From an uncultured Bradyrhizobium sp. (GTDB lineage Bacteria > Pseudomonadota > Alphaproteobacteria > Rhizobiales > Xanthobacteraceae), in the NCBI RefSeq assembly GCF_947648125.1, contig NZ_CANSMR010000014.1:124001-188000 (forward strand): a stretch of DNA of 64,000 nt, in the 5' to 3' direction. Numbering within the stretch: position 1 is the stretch's first letter; every line of letters starts with the position of its first letter. Below are positions 18,174 to 26,095 of this stretch, piece after piece. The notes beneath the pieces are model-generated. The model made no database searches. It had not been told where the DNA came from and saw only the letters and a list, made by a program, of their open reading frames with translations. The position numbers were made by a program, and so were the translations under genes.

Positions 18174-18596
18174 ATGGCAACCGCACCCAATAGCTACGGT
18201 TCGAACCGCAACGCACCCAGGAGCAAGACTCTGTTCTATCCGGATGACTCTCCGGAAGTTTGCCTGCTCATCATGAAACTGATCGAGGACAAATACTACG
18301 TCACGCGCGCGTCGAAACACCAGATCAAACACGGCAAGGTGAACTACTATCCCTCCTCCGGCGTCATCACGATCGACGGCGAGGGCCGGCATCCCGAGAA
18401 AGGCCCCCAGGCCCTTCTTGCATTGCTGGAACAGCGTTACCCAAAGCGTCGTGGCAAAGTCGGCGATCCACAAGCGAACCCTGTGGAGCCTACCTCTCCA
18501 CCCTCAGCACCGATTTTCAAGATCGACCTCGACGATTTGGACATACCAGACGACTACGACCCCGTTCCCTCGGATCGCTGGGATGATGAGCCGTAA
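18174..18596 (+). CDS. Hypothetical island protein (140 aa)
   Basis: Starts at the ATG at 18174, 11 bp after the AlpA-like gene, and is probably in the same transcript. The N-terminal 85 residues look like a compact fold (TLFYPDDSPEVCLLIMKLIED, then VTRASKHQIKHGKVNYYPSSG, then ITIDGEGRHPEKGPQALLALLEQ). The C-terminal 50 residues are acidic and low complexity (DLDDLDIPDDYDPVPSDRWDDEP) and probably disordered. I do not recognise a family. The small basic core with an acidic tail would suit a nucleic-acid-associated or DNA-mimic role, but that is speculation. Confidence 0.6.
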   Translation: MATAPNSYGSNRNAPRSKTLFYPDDSPEVCLLIMKLIEDKYYVTRASKHQIKHGKVNYYPSSGVITIDGEGRHPEKGPQALLALLEQRYPKRRGKVGDPQANPVEPTSPPSAPIFKIDLDDLDIPDDYDPVPSDRWDDEP

Positions 18597-18762
18597 TGAC
18601 CTTTCTGATCACGCGCGTTGCTGGGGCCATGGCGGTGCGATGAGATTGCAGATGCCTTGACACAGGTTTATGTAAACGTCAGCCCTCCCCGCCTCCCAAA
18701 GAACCCACCTTACATTGCCCCGCCGCTTTCCGGCTGAGGGCTGTGAACAGGTCGAATGTTTT

Positions 18763-18795
18763 GAGGTCACCCGGCAGCGGGTGACCTCTTCTTTT
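18763..18795 (+). terminator. Rho-independent terminator-like hairpin
   Basis: GAGGTCACCC (18763-18772) pairs perfectly with GGGTGACCTC (18779-18788) across a 6-base loop and is followed by TTCTTTTCC. It would end the transcript that runs through the integrase, AlpA-like and 140-aa genes. Confidence 0.65.
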
Positions 18796-18974
18796 CCCGC
18801 GCCGGTCGTTGGCCTCGGCCGGCATCTTGGTTCTGATCGATCGTGTCGATTTGGGGGGCCGGGGAAGCCGGATTTTGCCTTCATCCTCCGAACATGCGCG
18901 AGTCACCGACCCACCCCCTCATTTCTTCCTAAATTCAATCACTTGCAAAATACGATTTCCAACAACACCGCCAT

Positions 18975-19010
18975 CCCCTTCCAAGTTCAGTGTCGCCAAC
19001 TTGGAAGGGG
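18975..19010. repeat. Perfect 13-bp inverted repeat beside a HUH-like gene
   Basis: CCCCTTCCAAGTT (18975-18987) and AACTTGGAAGGGG (18998-19010) form a perfect 13-bp stem with a 10-base loop. There is no T-run on either side, so it is not an ordinary terminator. It lies 20 bp past the stop codon of the HUH-like protein at 19031-20038 and could be its recognition or nicking hairpin, as seen for rolling-circle initiators. Function is inferred only from position. Confidence 0.4.
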
Positions 19011-19030
19011 ACGTTTGCCGATGCCCGCGC

Positions 19031-20038
19031 CTAGATCGTGACGCGGTCGAATATGGCCTTCATTTCCGCCTGCCTCGCCGCTTCGCGAGCCTCCTCCCGG
19101 ATCTCTGCCACGCATTCCCGGAAATCATCCAGCTCGGACCCGTCGTAGAGATTAGCCCAATCTCCTCTGTCGAACTTCGACACGAACTCCACGCGGCGCT
19201 GTATCGCCGGGCCGATGTTCTCCGAATAGCCAGCGAGCTTCGTGCAGGTGACCGGCGGCGTCTCCATAAACGGATGCGTCATCCCGAAGATCTCACGGGC
19301 CGGACGCAATCCGTAACCATCCGGGGTGCGCTCCATATGATCGGGATGCAGGCTCTTTGTAATGTAGCGAAACCATTCCCACTGCCGCTCAACCGCAAAG
19401 CTCTCGCGCATGCCTTCATAAGGCTTGAACTGCTTCAGCTTCGCGCTGGCCGGCGAGAAGAACACGGCCCGCTCGTCGACTTGGCGCTGGCCGGCGAGAC
19501 GCCCCAGGCAATCCCGGCTCCAGTCCGCGAACGCTTGCGCCCGGCATACCGGCAGGCACATCAATTCGTGCGTGTGAAAGCCTTTCTCCCGCGCATTCTC
19601 ATGCACATACACGAACAGGTGCAGCGCACTTGTCCCTGACGACCGGCGCGAAACCCGACGCCGTTCAACGCCGTCGCCAATCCCGACATCGAGCCACTTC
19701 GCCGCTTCATGATTGTAGCGACTCAGCAACTCCGCAGCCCAGGCGTGGTTCATGACGCCGAGCAACCGCCAGCAAATGGTCAGGTGCGCGTTCATGATGA
19801 CACCGTACTGCCACATCGCGTAGGCCACCGCCGCATACAGGCGCGGCACCTCCACCGTCAGCGCGGATGCCTTCTGCCGGGATGGATGAAACGGATTGTT
19901 CTTCCGGAACGCCGCCTCCTTCTTGCTGAGATATTTTCTGAGATCGGCGGGGGATAGAAGCTTCATCTTCTCCTGTTCGTGAAAGAAGCGAGCGAGAGTC
20001 TGATCGAAGTTGTCCTTCGGCACGGAGAGCTTGGTCAT
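19031..20038 (-). CDS. Possible HUH-type replication initiator or relaxase-like protein
   Basis: 335 aa. Family not firmly recognised. Two features suggest an HUH endonuclease: a beta strand followed by a histidine pair (HLFVYVHENAREKGFHTHELM, His-x-His at about residue 160), and downstream a tyrosine in WEWFRYITKSLHPDH at about 220, which resembles the KYxxK catalytic helix of rolling-circle Rep proteins. The C-terminal 60 residues are charged and helical. HUH enzymes nick single-stranded hairpins to begin replication or transfer. A perfect hairpin lies just past the gene. A small upstream minus-strand gene (20121-20345) is probably co-transcribed. Alternative: an unrelated island protein with chance motif similarity. 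Confidence 0.45.
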   Translation of the reverse strand: MTKLSVPKDNFDQTLARFFHEQEKMKLLSPADLRKYLSKKEAAFRKNNPFHPSRQKASALTVEVPRLYAAVAYAMWQYGVIMNAHLTICWRLLGVMNHAWAAELLSRYNHEAAKWLDVGIGDGVERRRVSRRSSGTSALHLFVYVHENAREKGFHTHELMCLPVCRAQAFADWSRDCLGRLAGQRQVDERAVFFSPASAKLKQFKPYEGMRESFAVERQWEWFRYITKSLHPDHMERTPDGYGLRPAREIFGMTHPFMETPPVTCTKLAGYSENIGPAIQRRVEFVSKFDRGDWANLYDGSELDDFRECVAEIREEAREAARQAEMKAIFDRVTI

Positions 20039-20120
20039 TGTTTAATTCCAGGTGGGGTGATTGGAGACGCAAAGAAGCCCACCGCGCTGAACGCGATGGG
20101 CCTTGAACGGGGTGGCCTTT

Positions 20121-20345
20121 TCAGAGCAGCGGCGGCACGCGCGGAAAGACGAACGTCGGCTTGCGGCGCTTCGGCCGCTTCATGCCGGCGAAGATCGAGA
20201 CCTCGCGGACGGCGGACTTGCCGGCCCGGGTGAGGTAGTCGGCCAGCGTTTCGTCGCCGAAATTGCGGCCCTCCCCGGCGCCGGCCGGATCGAGCGGCTT
20301 TTCAGTCAACTCTTTGTTTTCATTTTGATTATTGCGATTCGACAT
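20121..20345 (-). CDS. Small basic hypothetical protein (74 aa)
   Basis: The ATG at 20345 begins a hydrophilic leader (MSNRNNQNENKELTEKPLDP). A short helix (DETLADYLTRAGKSAVREV) and a strongly basic end (MKRPKRRKPTFVFPRVPP) follow. The basic tail would suit DNA binding. It precedes the HUH-like gene by 82 bp on the same strand and is divergent from the nuclease gene at 20564. An open frame extends to 20423, but the upstream codons cross the probable promoter region. No known family. Confidence 0.5.
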   Translation of the reverse strand: MSNRNNQNENKELTEKPLDPAGAGEGRNFGDETLADYLTRAGKSAVREVSIFAGMKRPKRRKPTFVFPRVPPLL

Positions 20346-20563
20346 GGTGTCGGCTCCATAGTTTCGGGCCGATCCACGGAATGTGTCTCGCACCCCCAGT
20401 ATATAGGGCCGAGATTTATGCACTTAGCGCATACCTTACCTGCGCGGTCTTCATGCCTACGCCCGCCGGACACCGCCCCGTGCGCCCGAAGAGCGCCGAT
20501 CACGCCGTCAACATCGCTCCCCCATCGCTGAATCTTCCGCACTTCACCAACGCGGACATTCAG

Positions 20564-21772
20564 ATGCCCAACGACTCGACCACGCCTTTTCCCGCCGATC
20601 ACCCCCCTTCATCCGTTCCGACCTTCAAGCAGCTTTCCCGGACGCCGCTCGTTCCCGAAGCCGTGCTGAAGCGTCACGGGGCATATTGCGCTATCGACAC
20701 GCGCTTCCGAGCCGCCGCGCGGGTCCTGCAATGCATCTGGCTCAAAGCCCAGGGCATCGCGACCGCCGCATCCGACGATCACAGCGCGGCCGGCGCACAT
20801 TCGTCCTTCGGCTCGACCCTGAGCGCCGATGCCGCCAACGCCGGCAAGAACTTCCTCCATCCCGACATTCATCGTCTCGCGCTTCAGGAATGGCTGTTGT
20901 GCGAAGACGACGCCGCGATCGACGAGGAGCGGCTGTTCGGGAACGCGCTGTCCTCGATGCCGCTGGTCTTCAATCTGTTTGGGCTGCTTGCGCTCGACCA
21001 CGAACTTGCCACCGCCGTCTTCCGTCGCCTGCTTCCCAACTTCGTTCACAGCGTCGAGCGGATCATCTTCGAGCATTCACCCGGCCGCCGCGAGGACCGC
21101 TTCCTTGCAGACCGCACCGCTTTCGATCTCGCTGTCCGCGTCATCACGCCGGATGGCGAACAGGCCACCGTGTTCATCGAGACGAAATACTCCGAGAGCA
21201 TGGAAGGTCCGGCCGCCCGGATCCGCGACCGCTACAATGAGGCATCGAAGCAGGTTCGCCTCTATCGGGACGCCGACAGTGCATCGTTGCGATCGACCGC
21301 GCTCGAACAGCTTTGGCGCGAACACATGCTGGCGCAGCTCGCGGTCGATAACGGTGTCACGCCGCGCGCCATCTTCATGGCCCTCGGCCCACGCCTCAAC
21401 CGCCGTGTCCAAGCCGCCTTCCGTCTCTACGAAGCCGAATTGATCAATGCCGATCAACGTGAACCTGATCGAGTCGCATTTGCGCCGTTGACACTGGAGA
21501 CCGTGATCGACGCAATCGCGGCAGCGGGAGCCTTGGACCCGGCTGAGGCGCTCTGGCGGCGCTATTGCGATTTCGATCAGGTCTATCGTCTGTCGATGGA
21601 GGTGCTTGCTGGCGGCGAGAATTGTTCATCGGCCTCGCAGCCAAGCGTCACAAGCCGTCGCGCGCTGCCTCCGGCACGTCGCTCGCTCCCGCCATCCGGC
21701 CGACGATGCACCAACCAGGTGCCCACCAGAGCGAAACGGACCTCGGGCACGGCCAAACAAGCGGTAGCGTGA
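20564..21772 (+). CDS. PGN_0703-like PD-(D/E)XK restriction endonuclease
   Basis: About 402 aa from the ATG at 20564. Upstream in-frame ATGs at 20381 and 20453 are possible but would add low-complexity sequence. The region at about residues 165-215 has the family core: HSVERIIFEHSPGRREDRF, then RTAFDLAVRV and VFIETKYSESM, which gives the Asp and ExK of a PD-(D/E)XK nuclease. The last 60 residues are basic and probably disordered. This family is annotated as putative restriction endonuclease. It is coupled to the next gene by a TGATG stop-start overlap, so the two are made together. No methyltransferase of its own is adjacent. Confidence 0.7.
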   Translation: MPNDSTTPFPADHPPSSVPTFKQLSRTPLVPEAVLKRHGAYCAIDTRFRAAARVLQCIWLKAQGIATAASDDHSAAGAHSSFGSTLSADAANAGKNFLHPDIHRLALQEWLLCEDDAAIDEERLFGNALSSMPLVFNLFGLLALDHELATAVFRRLLPNFVHSVERIIFEHSPGRREDRFLADRTAFDLAVRVITPDGEQATVFIETKYSESMEGPAARIRDRYNEASKQVRLYRDADSASLRSTALEQLWREHMLAQLAVDNGVTPRAIFMALGPRLNRRVQAAFRLYEAELINADQREPDRVAFAPLTLETVIDAIAAAGALDPAEALWRRYCDFDQVYRLSMEVLAGGENCSSASQPSVTSRRALPPARRSLPPSGRRCTNQVPTRAKRTSGTAKQAVA

Positions 21773-22113
21773 TGACCAGCACAGAACTCATCACCGTCGA
21801 AGATCGCGTTCGACTATTCGCCAACGCCCTGGCCGACGAGCGCGATCATTTCCCGGTCCTCAAGCTCTTTACACCCGATGCCGGCGCAACGTGGCTGATT
21901 TCCGAAGTCGATCCCGACGACCCGGACCGATTGTTCGGCTTATGCGACCTTGCTCTGGGCTATCCAGAACTCGGATATGTCAGCCTCCTGGAAATCGTGG
22001 AGGTCAGAGGTCGGCTCGGCCTTCCCGTCGAGCGAGACATCCACTTCGTCGCAGACAAGCCACTCTCGGCCTATGCGGACGAGGCGCGGGTCAAAGGGCG
22101 GATCATCACCTAG
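21772..22113 (+). CDS. DUF2958-like small protein
   Basis: 113 aa from the ATG at 21772, which shares one base with the stop codon of the nuclease gene. Residues 45-113 match the DUF2958 pattern found on plasmids and integrative elements: TWLISEVDPDDPDRLFGLCDLALGYPELGYVSL, then GLPVERDIHFVADKPLSAYADEAR. Molecular function is not known. It is common on mobile elements, often near antirestriction and conjugation genes. Coupling to the putative endonuclease may mean it modulates that enzyme. This is a guess from position. Confidence 0.75.
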   Translation: MTSTELITVEDRVRLFANALADERDHFPVLKLFTPDAGATWLISEVDPDDPDRLFGLCDLALGYPELGYVSLLEIVEVRGRLGLPVERDIHFVADKPLSAYADEARVKGRIIT

Positions 22114-22574
22114 TCCGGCCCTTCAAAGGACTTTCGTGCGAATCTTCCCAGAGCAGCGACGAGGGGTACCGGCACGTGAGGGACAATTCGGAAGCGTAAC
22201 GTAGCCTGATGACTCGCAAGGTGCGAAAGTCCAAGAGCCCCCACCGGGGGCTCTTTTTCGTTCCTACTGCTCGGGCAGCCGCGCCACACAACGAGATCTT
22301 TCGGAAACCGAACCCTTGTCTCAGCTCTGAGCCCAACAGCCGACGCCAGGTCAAGGATCGGGGTTGTCACGTACGGGCCAAAGGCGGAAGTGCATCGCTG
22401 CACTCAAGATGAACTAACTCGCGCCGCCGGATCTAGGAAGACCGCGAGTTGAGCCGTTATCCGAAATTGCGCGGCCGCAGTAACGGGTCTGAACTAGAAC
22501 TGCGTACATTGTCGGACGCGAGACGTCGTCGGCGCTGGTCCCCGCGAGATTGCCACCAGCTTTAAGTTCCGATT
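22114..22574. other. Gene-free stretch after the DUF2958 gene
   Basis: 461 bp without a supported gene. The only clear structure is the terminator at 22235-22258. The remainder shows short shadow frames only. Confidence 0.5.
22235..22258 (+). terminator. Strong rho-independent terminator
   Basis: GAGCCCCC (22235-22242) pairs with GGGGGCTC (22246-22253) across a 3-base loop and is followed directly by TTTTT. It lies 121 bp after the DUF2958-like gene and would end the nuclease operon. Confidence 0.8.
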
Positions 22575-22607
22575 GTGCGTAGGCTCTCAATCTGCTGTAT
22601 AACGCAC

Positions 22608-23501
22608 ATGGCTGCGACTCAAACTCGTGAAGCTATTCTGTCGACTTATTTTGGATCGATGGCAGCTTCCATCTGGAAGCTGCTGCCATCGATTGATGCC
22701 GAAACGAGCGCGCAGAATTACACGTTCATGGACATGGACGTGTTCAATGCATTGATTCATCAGAATCCGGAGCGTGCGCAAGCGATCTACTGGCGAGAAA
22801 TGACGTTACGGATTCATCTCGCCTGCTGCGCGTCTCTATTGCGACACGCCGACTGGCTGAACACCCTACTTCTTGCGGTCAAAGAGGACAATCTTTTCGG
22901 GGCTCTTGCCGCCTGCCGGGGCTTCCTGGAATCTGCGGCTGACACGTTCTATTCGCTCGGCACGGTGCCCAAGACGCTTGCGCCGAATTTGGCGCTCATC
23001 CGGGCGCGAATCAGAGAAAAGCCGACCGCTACGATCTTTCTTTCAAAGGAGCTGGAGGACGCGCTGATCCATTTCTCGCATGGCCGCAAACTGCAACGGA
23101 GCGAAGCCGCCGAACCGATGCATGCCGCAAAGCAGATGCGCGAATATCTGGAGAGTTTGAAGCGGGGAGGCGTTTCTCAGGTCCACGATTATTACAGCCA
23201 GCTCTGTTCAATTACCCACCCCTCCGCCGAGACTGTCATGATCTGGTTCGAGGGCGAGAAAGAAGGCGATCAAGTCGTCTGGCGGCGTACGAACATTACG
23301 CACCGGGACAGGATTGACCGGTTTCTCCTCGGTTGGAAGGAGACCAACGAGCTCGTGGTTGCCGCTGCTTTTGTGCCGGCATTGATGAGTCTGCGCATGC
23401 TCCACAAGCTTGATTTCCTTCCCAAGATTTCCAGCCTCAAGTCGTTTCCTTTGGAAAAGATGCCGGCGTGGAAGGAGTTCGAGCGTCATCTTAGACGGTA
23501 G
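22608..23501 (+). CDS. Hypothetical mostly helical protein, HEPN-like end
   Basis: About 297 aa from the ATG at 22608; a GTG at 22575 would add 11 residues. Mostly helical. The segment HDYYSQLCSITHPSAETVMIW at about residue 195 resembles the R/H-x-YxxLC-x3-HPS signatures of HEPN-fold or DUF5677-like proteins, some of which are ribonucleases or sit in abortive-infection systems. Other segments (YWREMTLRIHLACCASLLRHADWL, ALAACRGFLESAADTFYSL) fit a helical bundle. It stands alone between a terminator and a minus-strand regulator. Function unknown; a defence role is possible from context only. Confidence 0.55.
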   Translation: MAATQTREAILSTYFGSMAASIWKLLPSIDAETSAQNYTFMDMDVFNALIHQNPERAQAIYWREMTLRIHLACCASLLRHADWLNTLLLAVKEDNLFGALAACRGFLESAADTFYSLGTVPKTLAPNLALIRARIREKPTATIFLSKELEDALIHFSHGRKLQRSEAAEPMHAAKQMREYLESLKRGGVSQVHDYYSQLCSITHPSAETVMIWFEGEKEGDQVVWRRTNITHRDRIDRFLLGWKETNELVVAAAFVPALMSLRMLHKLDFLPKISSLKSFPLEKMPAWKEFERHLRR

Positions 23502-23620
23502 TAGATTCCGACCTCCCTGGGCTTCAGCTGGCACGAGGTCGCCCAAGGGTCGATCGCGTTGACTGACCTCTTGCAAAGAATGTCCGATGTGCTCCTTACA
23601 GTAGACCTGCCGTGATGCGG

Positions 23621-23857
23621 CTAGCGTTTGCTAAGTTTCCGTACGACTTCGGCTGGATCGAAACCAATAATTCGGCCAAGCTCAATTAACTCGACAACGT
23701 CGATGCGACGCTGACCGGATTCCATGTGTGTCACCCAGGATTGGTACACTCCGAGCTTTTCGGCGAGATCGACCTGACGCAGACCGGCACCCTTCCTGAG
23801 CTCGACCAGCATGGCCGCGAGCTTCTTTTGAAGTGGTGAGGTGACCGTTTTGGGCAT
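23621..23857 (-). CDS. XRE-family transcriptional regulator
   Basis: 78 aa, essentially one Cro/C1-type HTH: LRKGAGLRQVDLAEKLGVYQSWVTHMESGQ with helix 3 at about residues 38-48. It would repress its own promoter and perhaps the divergent plus-strand genes from 24005. An inverted repeat (ATACC-N9-GGTAT) 44 bp upstream of its start is a candidate operator. Short single-domain XRE proteins of this kind are typical of mobile islands. Confidence 0.9.
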   Translation of the reverse strand: MPKTVTSPLQKKLAAMLVELRKGAGLRQVDLAEKLGVYQSWVTHMESGQRRIDVVELIELGRIIGFDPAEVVRKLSKR

Positions 23858-23900
23858 CCAGCCTCCCGGAGGGGGCTAGAGACATAAAACGACTTTCCAG

Positions 23901-23919
23901 ATACCGAAAAAATAGGTAT
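23901..23919. promoter_or_regulatory. Candidate XRE operator
   Basis: ATACC and GGTAT half-sites are separated by 9 A/T-rich bases, in the divergent region between the XRE gene (start 23857) and the membrane-protein gene (start 24005). Position and symmetry suit a dimeric HTH regulator. Confidence 0.35.
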
Positions 23920-24004
23920 TTGTGCTCACGCCGGTGAGAGATGGCCGCAATTTGCGGAAGCGACAGCTGAATCCTTCCCGGCTTCAAACTTTCCGGCGGG
24001 GAAA

Positions 24005-24181
24005 ATGATGAATAAGCTTACGAGTGAATGGTGGCCTTTTGGCCTGCTGGTCGGAGGCGCCGTCCTCCTTTGGGTCATGGGGTATAGCTGGAGCGATACA
24101 GGCGCGATCGCGTTCATGGCTCTCCTTGTTACTGGAGCCGGAGGCTACATCGTCGCGATTGAGCGGCAGAGGCACAAGTGA
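24005..24181 (+). CDS. Small membrane protein (58 aa)
   Basis: The ATG at 24005 (a second ATG follows directly) has GGCGGGGAAA just upstream. The product has two hydrophobic helices: FGLLVGGAVLLWVMGYSW and GAIAFMALLVTGAGGYIVAI, ending in a basic tail (ERQRHK). It is probably an inner-membrane protein with two spans. The next gene begins 7 bp later and is also a membrane protein, so the two likely share a transcript. No family recognised. Confidence 0.6.
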   Translation: MMNKLTSEWWPFGLLVGGAVLLWVMGYSWSDTGAIAFMALLVTGAGGYIVAIERQRHK

Positions 24182-24188
24182 CGATCCA

Positions 24189-24593
24189 ATGAGCCACCTC
24201 GCGCAATCGAAAGCGACCGAAATGACCAATGCTATTGACCCGCCTGTACAGCAGGCTCGCCAAGCTAACGACCAAGGCTACGCTTTCGCCGTTTACACCC
24301 TTTATACGATTGGCTTCTTAACGGTCATCACCGCTGTGATCGGCCTGATCATTGCTTATGTGAAGGCGCCCACAGCCGGCGGCATCTGGCAGAGCCATTT
24401 CCAGTTCCAGATCCGCACGTTCTGGATCGGATTGCTGTATTTCATTGCCGGCTTTGCGCTGCTCTATTTCGTCATCGGCGCCTTCGTCATCTTGTGGTGG
24501 ACAATCTGGACACTCGTTCGCATCATCAAGGGCGCGATCTTGCTGCACGATCAGCGCCCGATTCCTCAGCCAGCCTCATGGCTATTCGGCTAG
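24189..24593 (+). CDS. Integral membrane protein, DUF4870-like
   Basis: 134 aa from the ATG at 24189, with three hydrophobic segments (FAVYTLYTIGFLTVITAVIGLIIAYV, FWIGLLYFIAGFALLYFVIGAFVILWW, and a short third one). The pattern YTLYTIGFLT ... IGLIIAYVK is the start of DUF4870/Tic20-like small inner-membrane proteins. Many bacteria have one; the function is unclear. It lies between the 58-aa membrane protein and a PP2C phosphatase and is probably in their operon. Confidence 0.7.
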   Translation: MSHLAQSKATEMTNAIDPPVQQARQANDQGYAFAVYTLYTIGFLTVITAVIGLIIAYVKAPTAGGIWQSHFQFQIRTFWIGLLYFIAGFALLYFVIGAFVILWWTIWTLVRIIKGAILLHDQRPIPQPASWLFG

Positions 24594-24653
24594 CGACGAG
24601 ACAGCGTTCGTGCATTGACAAGGGACGGCATCATTCACTCCGATCGTTTGAAT

Positions 24654-25403
24654 ATGCCAAGCTGGACCATTGCTGCCTTCACCCATCGCGGTCGGATGCG
24701 CCCGAACAACGAGGACGCTATCGCGATCGACAACCATGTCCTCACCGGTGACATGGACGCACCGATAGTCATGGCGTCACCGAACGATTGCTGCCTCCTG
24801 ATGATCGCGGACGGCATGGGTGGCCACGCGCACGGCGCGATGGCCAGCCGGGCGGTTCTCGATTATCTGGTTGCTGCTGTCGGTCGGCTTTCAAATCCTG
24901 GCGGCTGCGCCGAAGCGATCGAGGAAGCCAATCAACATCTCTATGATCTCATGCAGGAGCGCGAAGAAGCGCTCGGCATGGGCTCGACGCTCGTCGGAGC
25001 CGTTCTGACGGCCGGTCAGCTACTCGCGTTCAACGTTGGCGACAGCCGCTGCTACCTGTTCAGCGCTGGCCAATTGGTGCAGCTCAGCCACGATGATCTG
25101 CCCGAACGCGAGGACGGCCACTTCGGTCCCCGCCGGTCCCATGCCCTCACTCAGGCTCTGGGCGGCTCTTCATTTCCTATCGCGGTCGAACCTCACACCT
25201 CCATCGACGCGCCGCTTGCACCCGGCGAGACCCTACTTCTTTGCAGCGACGGCCTCACCGACATGGTCAGCGGCCAAGCCATCAGCGACACGGTGCGAAT
25301 AGCCAAGGACCCGTTGCAAGCCGCGAAGAAGCTCGCCGCCAAGGCTTTTAGCGCCGGAGCACGCGACAACATCTCCTTGCTGGTTGCACGCTGTCGGGCC
25401 TGA
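24654..25403 (+). CDS. PP2C-type serine/threonine protein phosphatase
   Basis: About 249 aa from the ATG at 24654; a TTG at 24615 is an alternative. All the metal-binding motifs of PPM/PP2C enzymes are present: RMRPNNEDA near the start, LMIADGMGGHAHG at about residue 48, GSTLVGAV, NVGDSRCYLF, LLCSDGLTDMV at about 200, and ARDNISLLVA at the end. It would be a cytoplasmic Mn/Mg-dependent phosphatase. No kinase lies next to it, which is unusual for a signalling pair. On an island such a phosphatase may oppose a phage- or host-encoded kinase. Neighbours are membrane and exported small proteins. Confidence 0.92.
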   Translation: MPSWTIAAFTHRGRMRPNNEDAIAIDNHVLTGDMDAPIVMASPNDCCLLMIADGMGGHAHGAMASRAVLDYLVAAVGRLSNPGGCAEAIEEANQHLYDLMQEREEALGMGSTLVGAVLTAGQLLAFNVGDSRCYLFSAGQLVQLSHDDLPEREDGHFGPRRSHALTQALGGSSFPIAVEPHTSIDAPLAPGETLLLCSDGLTDMVSGQAISDTVRIAKDPLQAAKKLAAKAFSAGARDNISLLVARCRA

Positions 25404-25424
25404 TTTGCAACGAAAGGAATGTGG

Positions 25425-25799
25425 ATGAGGTTGGGACATTTCTTAAAGGGTTGCAGCCTTGCGGTCGTCTGCACGGCGATCAACTGCCCAAGCAGCCCAG
25501 CAGCAGAAATGAAGACCTTCGACTGCTCAGGTGAACTCTGGAACATTTCGATCGATTCAGCCGGCCCTACATGGCTCGAAATAGGGCATGGGGTTCATCA
25601 GTGCTCGATCAGGAATGCGTCGAGCGAGAACGCAAAGCGGATTCTGTCTATCTGCAATTTGAATGCTGTCTGCTCGATCAAAGTCGAGGTAGATGCTCAG
25701 CGCCTTCGGAAGTCGGCAGCAGAGGGCGAGTGTGATGACGTGTGCATTTTTGAAGACGACAAAATCGTCTGGGTAAAGAAGGGGAGGGCAGAGAAATGA
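25425..25799 (+). CDS. Secreted hypothetical protein with cysteines
   Basis: 124 aa from the ATG at 25425, with AAAGGA six bases upstream; an ATG at 25419 is in frame but would sit on top of that ribosome site. A signal peptide (FLKGCSLAVVCTAINCPSSPAAE) is followed by a mature part with several cysteines (DCSGELW, HQCSIRN, SICNLNAVCSI, GECDDVCIF) that probably form disulfides in the periplasm. It overlaps the next exported gene by 4 bp (ATGA). No family recognised. Confidence 0.65.
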   Translation: MRLGHFLKGCSLAVVCTAINCPSSPAAEMKTFDCSGELWNISIDSAGPTWLEIGHGVHQCSIRNASSENAKRILSICNLNAVCSIKVEVDAQRLRKSAAEGECDDVCIFEDDKIVWVKKGRAEK

Positions 25800-26095
25800 A
25801 GCGCACTATCATCAGCGCGCTCGTCGCGATTTCCGCCAATTCAGCACAGGCAAACACCTACAACTATGTTTGCAAGGACCAGGGAAAGTCTTTTCCGCTG
25901 AAGGTCGACGACGCACAAAACACGCTGGAATGGAAAGGGACCACCTACAAAATTAAGGAAAACGAAGATTGCGCCAAATTTGGTTGGCGCGCTGAAAAGG
26001 ACGGTGCTTCTTTTGATTTCTGTACGGCCACGAAAGGTTACGCCGGCATTGAACAGAATGGCATTGAAATTCCGTGCGACTTGAAGCGGCGATAA
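25796..26095 (+). CDS. Small exported hypothetical protein
   Basis: 99 aa with a short signal peptide (MKRTIISALVAISANSAQA). The mature part has four cysteines and mixed beta structure (YNYVCKDQGKSFPLKVDDA, TLEWKGTTYKIKENEDCAKFGW, FDFCTATKGYAGIE, IPCDLKRR). The YxCxxxGxxFxLxVD opening is loosely similar to periplasmic lysozyme-inhibitor-like folds, but the match is weak and I do not assign it. It is translationally coupled to the gene before it. Confidence 0.65.
   Translation: MKRTIISALVAISANSAQANTYNYVCKDQGKSFPLKVDDAQNTLEWKGTTYKIKENEDCAKFGWRAEKDGASFDFCTATKGYAGIEQNGIEIPCDLKRR

Larger units (their letters stand above)
18597..19030. other. Intergenic region with a terminator and a long hairpin
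   Basis: No gene supported. It holds a plus-strand terminator-like hairpin (18763-18788) and a perfect 13-bp inverted repeat (18975-19010) close to the 3' end of the HUH-like gene. Confidence 0.5.
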
